Made by a program: the position numbers and the translations under genes
Shown: piece after piece, positions 44,896 through 53,419 of the stretch
How positions within the stretch are numbered: the stretch's first letter is position 1
How the letters are laid out: each line of letters opens with the position of its first letter
Notes under the pieces: generated by a model
What the model was told of the DNA's origin: nothing
Databases searched by the model: none
What the model saw: the letters and a program-made list of their open reading frames with translations, nothing else
Origin: Anaerolineae bacterium
GTDB taxonomy: Bacteria; Chloroflexota; Anaerolineae; Aggregatilineales; Aggregatilineaceae
DNA length: 64,000 bases
Reading direction: 5' to 3'
NCBI GenBank assembly: GCA_016930015.1
Contig: JAFGHR010000021.1
Span: forward strand, 47,753 to 111,752

Positions 44896-45927
44896 ATGCG
44901 TGCCCGTATGGAAGATGTTGCCCGGCTTGCCGGTGTATCAACCGCAACGGTTTCACGCGTGGTCAACAAACCGGAATGTGTCAGCCATGAGACACGCCAG
45001 CGCGTCATGGATGCCATCGGCCAGTTGGAGTATAAGATCAACCTGGCGGCCCGCAGCCTGCGCACGAACCAGACTCGCACTATCGCGATCCTGATCCCCA
45101 CCATTGCCGAACCGGTGATCAACCAGTTGGTTGAGGCCGTCGAAGATGTCGCCGTCACAGAAAACTACTCGCTGCTCATGTGCAGCACGCGCGGTGACAG
45201 CGCCCGCGAGCAAGCATACATCCAGCAGATATCGCAGCAAACCATGGTTGATGGTGTGCTGTATGTCTCGCCGCGCTCGGCACCGGAACAGGTGCTTGAA
45301 CTGGCAAACAGTGACGTGCCGCTGGTGTTGTGCAACTACCATGTTGAGGGGACCGGCACGCCGTGTATTTTGGCCGATCACGTCAGTTCGATCTACCAGA
45401 CGACCAGCCACCTGCTGGCATTCGGACACCGCCGGATTGCGCTGCTCAATCTGGCGGCCCTCCACTACTACCCGGCTCGCATGCGGCGCGAGGGTTTCGA
45501 AAACGCGTTTGCTGCCGCCGGTTTATCGCCCGATCCTGACCTGGTGGTTGAGCTGCGCGAGCCAACTTACGACGCTAACGACTGGCGCGGCGTGATTAAC
45601 GAACTGTTGGACCATGCCCATCCACCCACTGCGATCGTTGCCTTTAACGACAAAGTGGCATTGGAAGTTTACGCCGTCTGCCGCGCACGCGGGCTGTGTA
45701 TTCCGCATGACCTGTCGGTGACGGGCTGCGATGATATCCTGTCGGCACGTTATCTTGACCCGCCGCTGACGACCGTGCGCATCCCGGCTTACGAACTAGG
45801 CCAACTGGCAATGCAAACGCTGCTCATGCGCATCAACCAGACCGACCCGACCATTCACAAGACTACGCTGCTGGACGTTGAGCTTGTCGTCCGCGAGTCG
45901 TGCGCCCCGCCTGAGCAAGCGCTCTAG
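44896..45927 (+). CDS. LacI-family transcriptional regulator
   Basis: 343 aa. N-terminal HTH (MEDVARLAGVSTATVSRVVN) with hinge helix RSLRTNQTRT, then a periplasmic-binding-protein-like sensor domain (LIPTIAEPVINQL, AFNDKVALEVYAVCRARG, SVTGCDDI, PPLTTVRIPAYELG). Start ATG at 44896 has GAGG 5 nt upstream. It is followed 17 bp later by the sugar-acid SDR gene, and probably controls the genes to 53.35 kb in answer to a sugar acid. Confidence 0.94.
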   Translation: MRARMEDVARLAGVSTATVSRVVNKPECVSHETRQRVMDAIGQLEYKINLAARSLRTNQTRTIAILIPTIAEPVINQLVEAVEDVAVTENYSLLMCSTRGDSAREQAYIQQISQQTMVDGVLYVSPRSAPEQVLELANSDVPLVLCNYHVEGTGTPCILADHVSSIYQTTSHLLAFGHRRIALLNLAALHYYPARMRREGFENAFAAAGLSPDPDLVVELREPTYDANDWRGVINELLDHAHPPTAIVAFNDKVALEVYAVCRARGLCIPHDLSVTGCDDILSARYLDPPLTTVRIPAYELGQLAMQTLLMRINQTDPTIHKTTLLDVELVVRESCAPPEQAL

Positions 45928-45944
45928 AAAGAATTGGGAGAGCG

Positions 45945-46763
45945 ATGACAACGATTACCGACCGTTTTGACATCACAGGTAAAACCGCCGTTGTGACCGG
46001 TGGCGCGGGCGTGTTGTGCAGCGCCATCGCGCGTATGCTGGCCGCTCATGGCGCTAATGTCGTGATTCTGGACTTAGCAGAGGACCGCGCTTCTGCGCTT
46101 GCCGCCGATCTCGGCGCGAACGCGATCGGCATTGGCGCTGACGTGTTGGACCGGGCATCACTCAAAGCCGCTGCCGACAGGGTGAAAGCCACGTTTGGCC
46201 CGGCGGATATTTTGATCAACGGTGCGGGCGGCAACAAGGCCCAGGCTACGACCAGCACCGAACGCCAATTTTTTGATCTGCCACCCGATGCGCTTCAATG
46301 GGTTTTTAACCTGAATTTTCTGGGAACCGTGTTAGCGTCACAGGTTTTCGGCAAGCAGATGGTCGACAGCGGCGCAGGTGTCATCCTCAATATCTCGTCC
46401 ATGAGCGCGCTGCGCCCGCTCACCCGTGTGCTGGCCTACAGCGCCGCCAAAGCCGCCGTCAGTAATTTTACGCAGTGGTTGGCCGTACACATCGCCCAGG
46501 AATATACGCCTGGGGTACGCGTGAACGCGCTCGCGCCGGGCTTCTTTTTGACCGAGCAAAACCGTTATTTGTTAACCGACGAAACCACAGGCGACCTGAC
46601 CGCACGCGGCCAACTGATTCTCGACCACACGCCCGCGAATCGTTTTGGGACACCCGACGATCTCTTGGGGACTGTGCTGTGGCTTGTGTCCCCGGCAGCC
46701 GCGTTTGTAACCGGCACGGTGATCCCCATTGACGGCGGGTTCGACGCCTATGCAGGAGTGTGA
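45945..46763 (+). CDS. D-mannonate oxidoreductase / fructuronate reductase-type SDR
   Basis: 272 aa short-chain dehydrogenase. Cofactor motif TGGAGVLCSAIAR, Ser in NISSMSA, YSAAKAAV (Tyr and Lys), and the segment VNALAPGFFLTEQNRYLL followed by HTPANRFGTPDDLLG, which match the YjmF/UxuB2 group that interconverts D-mannonate and D-fructuronate. GGGAG upstream of the ATG. Overlap-free with the LarA-like gene 3 bp downstream. Gene context (LarA-type epimerase, 6-phosphogluconate dehydrogenase) supports sugar-acid metabolism. Confidence 0.85.
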   Translation: MTTITDRFDITGKTAVVTGGAGVLCSAIARMLAAHGANVVILDLAEDRASALAADLGANAIGIGADVLDRASLKAAADRVKATFGPADILINGAGGNKAQATTSTERQFFDLPPDALQWVFNLNFLGTVLASQVFGKQMVDSGAGVILNISSMSALRPLTRVLAYSAAKAAVSNFTQWLAVHIAQEYTPGVRVNALAPGFFLTEQNRYLLTDETTGDLTARGQLILDHTPANRFGTPDDLLGTVLWLVSPAAAFVTGTVIPIDGGFDAYAGV

Positions 46764-46766
46764 CTC

Positions 46767-48029
46767 ATGCTTGATGCACATGCCGCCAGTGAAAACGGAC
46801 TGCTCGCCGAATCCACCATCCGCGACACGATCACGCGCGGCCTGGAAGGGCGATTCCGGGGCCAGCATGTGCTGGTACTGATCCCGGATCACACCCGCAC
46901 CATGCCGCTGCCGCTGCTGTTTCGCGCCCTGACCGAGACTCTGCACGACGCGCGCAAGCTGGATTTTATGGTCGCACTGGGCACACACTTACCGCTTGAT
47001 GAGGCGGTGTTGTGCACATTGGTGGGTATCACGCCGGAGGAACGCGCCAGCACCTACAAGCATACCGGCCTGCTCAACCACGCCTGGGACGATCCCGGCG
47101 TTTTGGTGAACGTTGGCACCATCACCCAGGAGCAGGTCAAAAGCCTGGCCGGTGACGTGTGGCACCCGTCGCTGGGCGGTGATGTGCCGGTGCGCATCAA
47201 CCGCGCCGCGCTGGCCTGCGATCACATCCTGATCGTGGGGCCGACCTTCCCGCACGAAGTGGTCGGTTTTTCCGGCGGCGCAAAATACCTGTGGCCTGGC
47301 ATTTCCGGGCCGGAGATGATCAACGTCACGCACTGGTTGGGCGCTTTGATCACCATTCTGGACACAATCGGCATCGAAGACACCCCGATGCGGCGCATGA
47401 TCCACACTGCCGCCGACATGCTGCCGACCCCGGTAACACTGATCTCGGTGGTCGTCACGGGTGACGGGCTGGCCGGTATGTTCATCGGGCCGCACCGTGA
47501 CGCGCACCATGCATCAGCAGTACTCTCTGCGCAGCGACACATTACCTGGTTGGATAAACCATACCGGCGTGTGTTATCACAGGCACCCCCGATGTATGAT
47601 GAACTGTGGACCGGTGCCAAAGCCATGTACAAACTGGAACCCGGCATCGCGGACGGCGGCGAAGTGATCGTTTACGCGCCGCACCTGGACACCGTCAGCG
47701 ACGTGCACGGGCACTACCTGTACAAAACCGGCTATCACGTGCGCGATTATTTTTTGAAACAGTGGGATCGTTTCGCAGACATCCCCCTGGGTGTGCTGGC
47801 ACACAGCACTCACCTCAAGGGATCGGGGACGTTTGAAAACGGCGTCGAAACGCCCCGTATTCAGGTTACGCTGGCAAGCCGGATTTCACCGGAAGACTGC
47901 AAAAAATTGAACCTGGGTTATATGGACCCGGCCAGCATCGATATCGACGCGTGGCGCGAGCGCGAGGACGACGGAATCCTGTTTGTGCCCAAAGCGGGCG
48001 AGCAGCTATTTCGCGTCAAACCGGACTGA
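46767..48029 (+). CDS. LarA-type nickel-pincer racemase/epimerase
   Basis: 420 aa, lactate-racemase (DUF2088) superfamily. Residues equivalent to the active site of LarA are all present: Asp41 and Arg44 (IPDHTRTMP), His74 (ALGTHLP), His163 and the cofactor-attaching Lys173 (FPHEVVGFSGGAK), and the nickel ligand His189 (NVTHWLG). The spacings Asp-Arg 3, His-Lys 10 and Lys-His 16 match those I recall for LarA (72/75, 174/184, 200). Neighbours point to a sugar acid rather than lactate; gluconate 2-epimerase activity is known in this superfamily. The pincer-cofactor genes larBCE are not in the window. AGGAG 9 nt before the ATG. Confidence 0.88.
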   Translation: MLDAHAASENGLLAESTIRDTITRGLEGRFRGQHVLVLIPDHTRTMPLPLLFRALTETLHDARKLDFMVALGTHLPLDEAVLCTLVGITPEERASTYKHTGLLNHAWDDPGVLVNVGTITQEQVKSLAGDVWHPSLGGDVPVRINRAALACDHILIVGPTFPHEVVGFSGGAKYLWPGISGPEMINVTHWLGALITILDTIGIEDTPMRRMIHTAADMLPTPVTLISVVVTGDGLAGMFIGPHRDAHHASAVLSAQRHITWLDKPYRRVLSQAPPMYDELWTGAKAMYKLEPGIADGGEVIVYAPHLDTVSDVHGHYLYKTGYHVRDYFLKQWDRFADIPLGVLAHSTHLKGSGTFENGVETPRIQVTLASRISPEDCKKLNLGYMDPASIDIDAWREREDDGILFVPKAGEQLFRVKPD

Positions 48030-48118
48030 GCGGGGGAAATCTCCCCGGCCCGGACTGCTGCAATCGACGGTGCAGGGCCGGTACACTTATTTACCTGATA
48101 AAGGATGGAATACTTATC

Positions 48119-49522
48119 ATGACAAAATATCATATTGGGATGGTCGGGTTGGGTGTTATGGGCGGCAACCTGGCGCGTAATCTCGTATCGAAAGGCTTCA
48201 GCGTCGCGGGTTATGACCTGGACGCGGATAAACGCGCTGCGTTTGACCGGCATGCCAGCGAAGGCGAACTGTCCAGTTTTCCGGATGTTGAACAGTTTTT
48301 AGGCGCGCTCGACGTGCCGCGCCGTGTCATTCTGCTGGTGCCGTCCGGCGTGGTCGATAACGCGATCGACTCGCTCAAGCCGCACCTGAGCCAGGGCGAC
48401 CTGCTGATCGATCTCGGCAACAGCTTTTTTGCCGACACGGAGCGCCGCTCTATAACGCTGGAAAAAGAAGGATTCCTGTTCATCGGCAGTGGTGTATCCG
48501 GCGGCGAAAAAGGCGCGTTACGCGGCCCGGCGATCATGCCCGGCGGCCAGCGCGAAGCGTATGCCCTGGTCGAACCGGCGTTTGAAGCGATTGCCGCCAG
48601 GATCAACGGCGAGCCGTGTGTCACGTACATCGGGCCGCGCGGCGCGGGGCACTATGTCAAAATGGTGCATAACGGCATCGAATACGGCATTATGCAGGTC
48701 ATCGCCGAAGCGTATGACATACTGCGCCGGGGGGCCAACGCCACCGCCCAGGAACTCCACGAGGCATTCAGCGCCTGGAACCAGGCCGAACTCAATTCGT
48801 ACCTGATCGAGATCACGGCGGCGATCTTTGGTCGCACCGATCCCGACACCGGCAAGCCGATTGTGGACGTCATCCTTGACGAAGCCAAACAAAAAGGCAC
48901 CGGCAAATGGACCAGCCAGAACGCGCTGGATATGGGCGTGCCGACTCACACCATCAACGCGGCAGTCGAGGGGCGCATTATCTCCGGGCTGAAGCAGGAA
49001 CGGATCGCCGCAGAAAACATCTTTGCCGGGCCGGGCACCACGTTCGACGGCGACCGTAACACGTTGTTTGACGACGTGCGGCGGGCGCTCTACGCGTCGA
49101 TGCTGACGGCCTACGCGCAAGGATTGGCCCTGATCCAGGCGGCGAGCAAGGAACATGCTTACGACCTGGATATCGAAGGCATTGCCCGCATCTGGCGCGG
49201 GGGATGCATTATCCGTGCCGCGCTGCTGGAAGATATCCGCCAAGTGTACAGCGCCCAGCCGGACCTGCCAAATATGCTGCTGGCGGACGTGTTCCGCACG
49301 GCGATTGAGGAACGCCAGGCGGCCTGGCGTCGAGTCGTTCAAACGGCGGTCGGGCTGGGAATCCCGGTGCCGGGGCTGGCGGCATCGCTGGCGTATTTTG
49401 ACGCGTACCGCACCGCGCGCCTGCCCGCCAACCTGACCCAGGCGCAGCGTGACTTTTTTGGATCGCACACCTACCGCCGCATTGATCAAGACGGTGTGTT
49501 TCACACCGAATGGGAAGATTAA
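48119..49522 (+). CDS. gnd: 6-phosphogluconate dehydrogenase, decarboxylating
   Basis: Oxidises 6-phosphogluconate to ribulose-5-phosphate with NADP or NAD. 467 aa, the long form of the family. GMVGLGVMGGNLARN (dinucleotide fold), GSGVSGGEKGALRGPAIMPGG, GPRGAGHYVKMVHNGIEYG (catalytic Lys and HNGIEY), KGTGKWTSQNALDMGVP and the C-terminal tail with FGSHTYRR. Start ATG at 48119 with AAAGGATGG upstream; a longer frame is rejected. In this cluster it would catch gluconate or mannonate carbon after phosphorylation, although no gluconate kinase was found. Confidence 0.96.
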   Translation: MTKYHIGMVGLGVMGGNLARNLVSKGFSVAGYDLDADKRAAFDRHASEGELSSFPDVEQFLGALDVPRRVILLVPSGVVDNAIDSLKPHLSQGDLLIDLGNSFFADTERRSITLEKEGFLFIGSGVSGGEKGALRGPAIMPGGQREAYALVEPAFEAIAARINGEPCVTYIGPRGAGHYVKMVHNGIEYGIMQVIAEAYDILRRGANATAQELHEAFSAWNQAELNSYLIEITAAIFGRTDPDTGKPIVDVILDEAKQKGTGKWTSQNALDMGVPTHTINAAVEGRIISGLKQERIAAENIFAGPGTTFDGDRNTLFDDVRRALYASMLTAYAQGLALIQAASKEHAYDLDIEGIARIWRGGCIIRAALLEDIRQVYSAQPDLPNMLLADVFRTAIEERQAAWRRVVQTAVGLGIPVPGLAASLAYFDAYRTARLPANLTQAQRDFFGSHTYRRIDQDGVFHTEWED

Positions 49523-49563
49523 CAGCCTGTTTTGCTCTTTGAGGAAGGGATAAATCAAAACTT

Positions 49564-50853
49564 ATGGCTAAAGCATCTCATGTTATTGTGGCCCAATCGG
49601 GCGGCCCCACGCCGGTGATCAATAATTCGCTGCGCGGCGTGATCGAAGCCTGCCGCGAACGGCCCGATGTGTTCGGCACCGTCTACGGCGGCTGGCATGG
49701 CATCGAGGGCGTGTTAAAGGAAGAACTGCTGAACCTGTCGATCCAGGACCCGCGCGAGGTCGCGCTGCTGCGTACCACGCCCACCGCGGGGGCGATCGGC
49801 ACCTGCCGCTACAAGCTCAAGGCGCGCCAGCAGGAAGATTTCGAGCGCGTCATCGATGTGATGCAGGCGCACGACGTGGGCTACTTTTTTTACATCGGCG
49901 GCAACGACTCGATGGATACCGCGCACAAAGTCGCCTTGATGGCTGCCGACCGGGGCCTGGATATCATCGCGGTAGGTGTGCCCAAAACCATCGATAACGA
50001 CGTGGGCGACTCCGAATTTAAATTGATCGATCACACGCCCGGTTATGGCAGTGTCGCGCGTTACTGGGCGCTGAATCTTCAGAATTTGAACGAAGAAAAT
50101 GCCGGATCGTGCCCGGCGGACCCGGTGCTTGTGCTCCAGGCGATGGGACGCAAGATCGGCTTTATCCCCGCTGCGGCCCGCCTGGCCGACCCCGACCGGG
50201 TTTTGCCGCTGCTGATCGTGCTGGCCGAATCCGGCCTGACGCTGGAAACACTCGCCGACCGGGTCAGCGACATGCTCAAAGAACACGGACGCGCGATCGT
50301 GGTCGTCAGCGAAGGCTTTGATGTGGGCGAGATCGGCGCACAAAAAGACTCATTCGGGCACACGGAATTTGGCGCCAGCGCCACCCAGGCGGGGCAGGCC
50401 GTCATCAACTACCTGAACCACGTGGGATTAGCCGTCCCCGGCTCGGCCCGTACCAATATCCCCGGCACCGACCAGCGCGATTCGATGATCTATGCCTCAA
50501 CCGTAGACCTGGATGAAGCGTACAACGTGGGCCGCAAAGCCGTTCAGATCGCCGCCGACGGTCATAATGGTTACATGGCTACAATCCTGCGCGCGCCGGG
50601 TGATATCTATCACGTCACATTCGACCGGGTGCCGCTGGAACAGGTCGCCAACTCCGAGCGCAAATTCCCCGCGCAGTGGATCAGCGCAAGCCGCACCGAC
50701 GTTACCGACGATTTTGTGCGGTACGCGCGTCCCCTGATCGGCAGTGACTGGCCGAGCATTCCGACCGTCAACGGCTTGCAGCGGTTTGCCCGCTTCGAAC
50801 ACCAATTCGCCGACCAGGTGCTGCCGGCTTACGTGCCGCAGACTCACCGCTAG
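49564..50853 (+). CDS. 6-phosphofructokinase, PPi-type
   Basis: 429 aa PFK-fold enzyme. QSGGPTPVINN opens the fold. The phosphoryl-donor motif is IGGNDSMDTA (111-120): Asp115 sits where ATP enzymes have Gly104, and PKTIDND has Lys141 in place of the Gly of PGTIDND; both changes are associated with pyrophosphate use. VSEGFDVGEIG and NIPGTDQRDS follow. The usual metal-binding Asp of GGD is Asn114, which is unusual. It may phosphorylate fructose-6-phosphate or another sugar (acid) of this pathway. 41 bp after gnd; SD GGAAGGG lies rather far (14 nt) from the ATG. Confidence 0.85.
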   Translation: MAKASHVIVAQSGGPTPVINNSLRGVIEACRERPDVFGTVYGGWHGIEGVLKEELLNLSIQDPREVALLRTTPTAGAIGTCRYKLKARQQEDFERVIDVMQAHDVGYFFYIGGNDSMDTAHKVALMAADRGLDIIAVGVPKTIDNDVGDSEFKLIDHTPGYGSVARYWALNLQNLNEENAGSCPADPVLVLQAMGRKIGFIPAAARLADPDRVLPLLIVLAESGLTLETLADRVSDMLKEHGRAIVVVSEGFDVGEIGAQKDSFGHTEFGASATQAGQAVINYLNHVGLAVPGSARTNIPGTDQRDSMIYASTVDLDEAYNVGRKAVQIAADGHNGYMATILRAPGDIYHVTFDRVPLEQVANSERKFPAQWISASRTDVTDDFVRYARPLIGSDWPSIPTVNGLQRFARFEHQFADQVLPAYVPQTHR

Positions 50854-50896
50854 CCGCCTATATTCGTGTTTTCTAGTTGAGTTAAAAGGCAAACTT

Positions 50897-51790
50897 ATGA
50901 GCGATCCAGCCCAACCCCTACGCGATCTTCAACCCCAGCATGATTATTTTATCGGCATTGACTCCGATGGCTGCGCCTTCGACAGCATGGAGATCAAACA
51001 CAAAGAGTGTTTCGCGCCCAACACCATCAAATTCTGGGACCTTCAGCCGGTATCGAAGTATGCACGCGAAGCCGCTGAATTTGTGAACCTCTATTCCAAA
51101 TGGCGCGGGATCAACCGCTGGCCTGCCCTGGTGATGGTATTCGACTTGCTGCGCGAGCGCGACGACGTGATCCGCCGCAGCGTCTCGATCCCGCAGGCTG
51201 AGTCGCTCCGCGCTTTTATCGATCAAGACACGTTTCCCCACAGCAACGACGGCTTGAAGGCGTATATGGCCGAACATCCCGGCGACCCGGAGCTTGAGCG
51301 CGGCATGGCATGGACGACCGCCGTCAATGACGCCGTCGCGGACATGGTGCACGGCGTGCCGCCGTTCCCGTTTGTGCGCGAAAGCCTGGATACGCTGGCC
51401 GGCAAGGCGGATATGATCGTCGTTTCGGCAACACCGTGCGCGGCGCTTGTGTCCGAATGGAACGAGCACGATATCGCCAAATATGTGAAGGCGATCGCCG
51501 GGCAAGAAATGGGCAAAAAAGCCGTACACCTTAAGCTGGCTGCTGCCGGGCGTTACCCGCCGGAGCGTATCCTCATGATCGGTGATGCGCCGGGCGACAG
51601 GCGTGCCGCCAAAGCAAATGATGCCCTGTTTTACCCGATCAACCCCGGCGACGAGGAACGGTCATGGGAACGGTTCATCAACGAGGCTAAGGACCGGTTC
51701 TTGAATGGCACCTACGCCGGTGACTATGAGGCCAGCCTGAACGCCGAATTTGAAACGCACCTGCCCGATACGCCGCCCTGGAAACGCTAG
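50897..51790 (+). CDS. HAD-family hydrolase of the sugar-catabolism type
   Basis: 297 aa. Motif I is FIGIDSDGCAFDSMEIKH (Asp22/Asp24), motif II MIVVSATP, motif III with Lys in AIAGQEMGKKAVHL, motif IV ILMIGDAPGDRRAA. The distinctive KHKECFAPNTIKFWDLQPVS segment after motif I marks a family found in sugar-acid clusters of other bacteria. SD AAAAGG. A hairpin terminator follows, closing the LacI-led unit. Confidence 0.85.
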   Translation: MSDPAQPLRDLQPQHDYFIGIDSDGCAFDSMEIKHKECFAPNTIKFWDLQPVSKYAREAAEFVNLYSKWRGINRWPALVMVFDLLRERDDVIRRSVSIPQAESLRAFIDQDTFPHSNDGLKAYMAEHPGDPELERGMAWTTAVNDAVADMVHGVPPFPFVRESLDTLAGKADMIVVSATPCAALVSEWNEHDIAKYVKAIAGQEMGKKAVHLKLAAAGRYPPERILMIGDAPGDRRAAKANDALFYPINPGDEERSWERFINEAKDRFLNGTYAGDYEASLNAEFETHLPDTPPWKR

Positions 51791-51821
51791 CGCGGCCTGC
51801 TGGTGATCGTGCCTGTTCAAC

Positions 51822-51855
51822 GTGCCGGGCGATAGGCTGCCCGGTGCGTTTTTAT
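51822..51855 (+). terminator. Rho-independent terminator after the HAD gene
   Basis: CCGGGC / GCCCGG stem (51825-51830 with 51839-51844), then TGCGTTTTTATA. Confidence 0.75.
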
Positions 51856-51936
51856 ATGCCGGATTGATCGTCGATCTCACTGGATACCCTGGCCGGAATC
51901 ACAACTGGCAGTTAGCCAACACGCTACTTAACAGAA

Positions 51937-51965
51937 TTGTCAACAAACCTACCTTGAACCATACT
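51937..51965 (+). promoter_or_regulatory. Promoter for the small gene at 52004
   Basis: TTGTCA, 17-bp spacer, CATACT (51960-51965); starts the transcript about 30 nt before the coding region. Confidence 0.55.
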
Positions 51966-52003
51966 GTGGTCACTCATCACCTTGCGCAGGAGGTATGTTC
52001 GCG

Positions 52004-52411
52004 ATGGTTATGGTTGTCAAACAACTGGGAGACGAACCGATCATTGTTATCACTGTCACGCCACCTTTTGATAGTTACAAAGATGTTATACAAAAACTGG
52101 AGGCTATCGAGGCAATCGCCAACACAATTGACAGCCCTATCATTTACCGCATCAATGACTACAGCGCGGTCACACAGGCATCACTTGACGATATCATGAC
52201 CGTCTTGGCCAGAGAAACCCGTTCAGGATCGGCTGGATCACTGGCCGACCCGCGTGTACGAAGTGTAGCTGTTGGTTCGGATGAGATGATTCGGTTGGCT
52301 GCCACAAGCCTCAAACAAACGCAGTACGGCAACCTGGATGTGCCGCTGTTCGAATCGTATGACGACGCATTGGCCTACATCCGTGAGGATATGGCCCGAC
52401 GCATCGAATAA
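52004..52411 (+). CDS. Small unknown protein, possibly STAS-like
   Basis: 135 aa, not recognised with certainty. The alternating strands and helices, with IIVITVTPPFDSYKDVIQKL at the start and VAVGSDEMIRLAATSLKQ late, loosely recall STAS or SpoIIAA-like anti-anti-sigma folds, where a small alpha/beta protein is regulated by phosphorylation. Start ATG at 52004 with AGGAGG about 10 nt upstream is preferred over the ATG at 51995, which is too close to that SD. It has its own promoter. It lies between the sugar-acid genes and the tartronate-semialdehyde-reductase-like gene. Confidence 0.7.
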   Translation: MVMVVKQLGDEPIIVITVTPPFDSYKDVIQKLEAIEAIANTIDSPIIYRINDYSAVTQASLDDIMTVLARETRSGSAGSLADPRVRSVAVGSDEMIRLAATSLKQTQYGNLDVPLFESYDDALAYIREDMARRIE

Positions 52412-52457
52412 ACGTAAGCGCTCATAATAGATTCAAACCAACAAGGAGTATATGCTT

Positions 52458-53354
52458 ATGGCTCGTGTAGGATATATTGGCCTGGGGCTGATGGGCGCTC
52501 CCATAGCGCGCAACTTGATGAAGGCTGGTCATTCACTGGTTGTTCACAACCGCAGCCGGGCGATTGTGGACCAGCTCGCCAGCGAAGGCGCTACACCGGC
52601 ATTCTCGCCGCGCGAAGTGGCCGAGCAATGTGATTTTGTGTTTACGAATGTGCCGGACTCACCGGATGTCGAACTGGTGGTGCTCGGCCCGGATGGCATC
52701 ATCGAAGGTGCCCACGCGGGCATGATCACCATTGACAACAGCACCATCAAGCCCGAAACGGCCCGCAAAGTTGCCGCCGAACTGGAAAAGGTGGGCGTGC
52801 TGGCGCTGGATGCGCCCGTCAGCGGCGGGGATATTGGCGCCAAAGCCGGAACGTTAAGCATCATGGTCGGCGGTCCACAGGAAGCGTTTGACAAAGCGCT
52901 GCCGCTGTTCGAAGCGATCGGTAAAACAGCGATTCTGGTCGGTGACAGCGGGGCCGGGCAGATCGCCAAAGCCGCCAATCAAATTGTGGTCGCGGGAACC
53001 ATGACCGCTATGGCCGAGGCCCTGGTCCTGGCGCAGAAAAGCGGCGTAGACCCGGCACGCGTGGTGCAGGCCATCAGCCGGGGCGCGGCGCAGTGTTGGG
53101 CGCTGGATAACAAGCCGGAAAAACTGTTTAAACGCGACCTCGCACCCGGTTTTAAAGCCCATATGCAGGCCAAAGACCTCAAGATCGTGATCGATACCGG
53201 GCGCACCTACGGCGTGCCGCTGATGGTCACGGCGACCGTACACCAGATGTACGAGGCCATGATCGGCATGGGCAACGGCGATCTCGATAACAGCGCGATC
53301 ATAACCGTGCTGGAAGCCCTGGCCGGTGTCGAGCTTGGCAGTCCGGCTGACTGA
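52458..53354 (+). CDS. 2-hydroxy-3-oxopropionate reductase-like dehydrogenase
   Basis: 298 aa member of the 3-hydroxyisobutyrate/tartronate-semialdehyde reductase family. GYIGLGLMGAPIARNLMKAG (NAD fold), DAPVSGGDIGAKAGTLSIMV (substrate loop), GAGQIAKAANQI (catalytic Lys) and KDLKIVIDTG. Either NAD-dependent 3-hydroxyisobutyrate or tartronate semialdehyde is possible; the sugar-acid context favours the latter. ATG at 52458 is better spaced from AAGGAG than the ATG at 52452. Confidence 0.9.
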   Translation: MARVGYIGLGLMGAPIARNLMKAGHSLVVHNRSRAIVDQLASEGATPAFSPREVAEQCDFVFTNVPDSPDVELVVLGPDGIIEGAHAGMITIDNSTIKPETARKVAAELEKVGVLALDAPVSGGDIGAKAGTLSIMVGGPQEAFDKALPLFEAIGKTAILVGDSGAGQIAKAANQIVVAGTMTAMAEALVLAQKSGVDPARVVQAISRGAAQCWALDNKPEKLFKRDLAPGFKAHMQAKDLKIVIDTGRTYGVPLMVTATVHQMYEAMIGMGNGDLDNSAIITVLEALAGVELGSPAD

Positions 53355-53364
53355 TTCGTGTGAA

Positions 53365-53401
53365 TCAAAAACAGGGCGGGGAAACGTGTTCTCTGCCCTG
53401 C
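53365..53401 (-). terminator. Rho-independent terminator after the pentaheme cytochrome gene
   Basis: Minus strand: CAGGGC / GCCCTG stem (53372-53377 with 53395-53400), then TTTTTGATTC. Confidence 0.75.
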
Positions 53402-53419
53402 TCCACAAGCGCAGAACGA

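Noticed and set aside
48518..49558. Minus-strand frame of about 346 codons over gnd
   Set aside because: Shadow of a textbook 6-phosphogluconate dehydrogenase.
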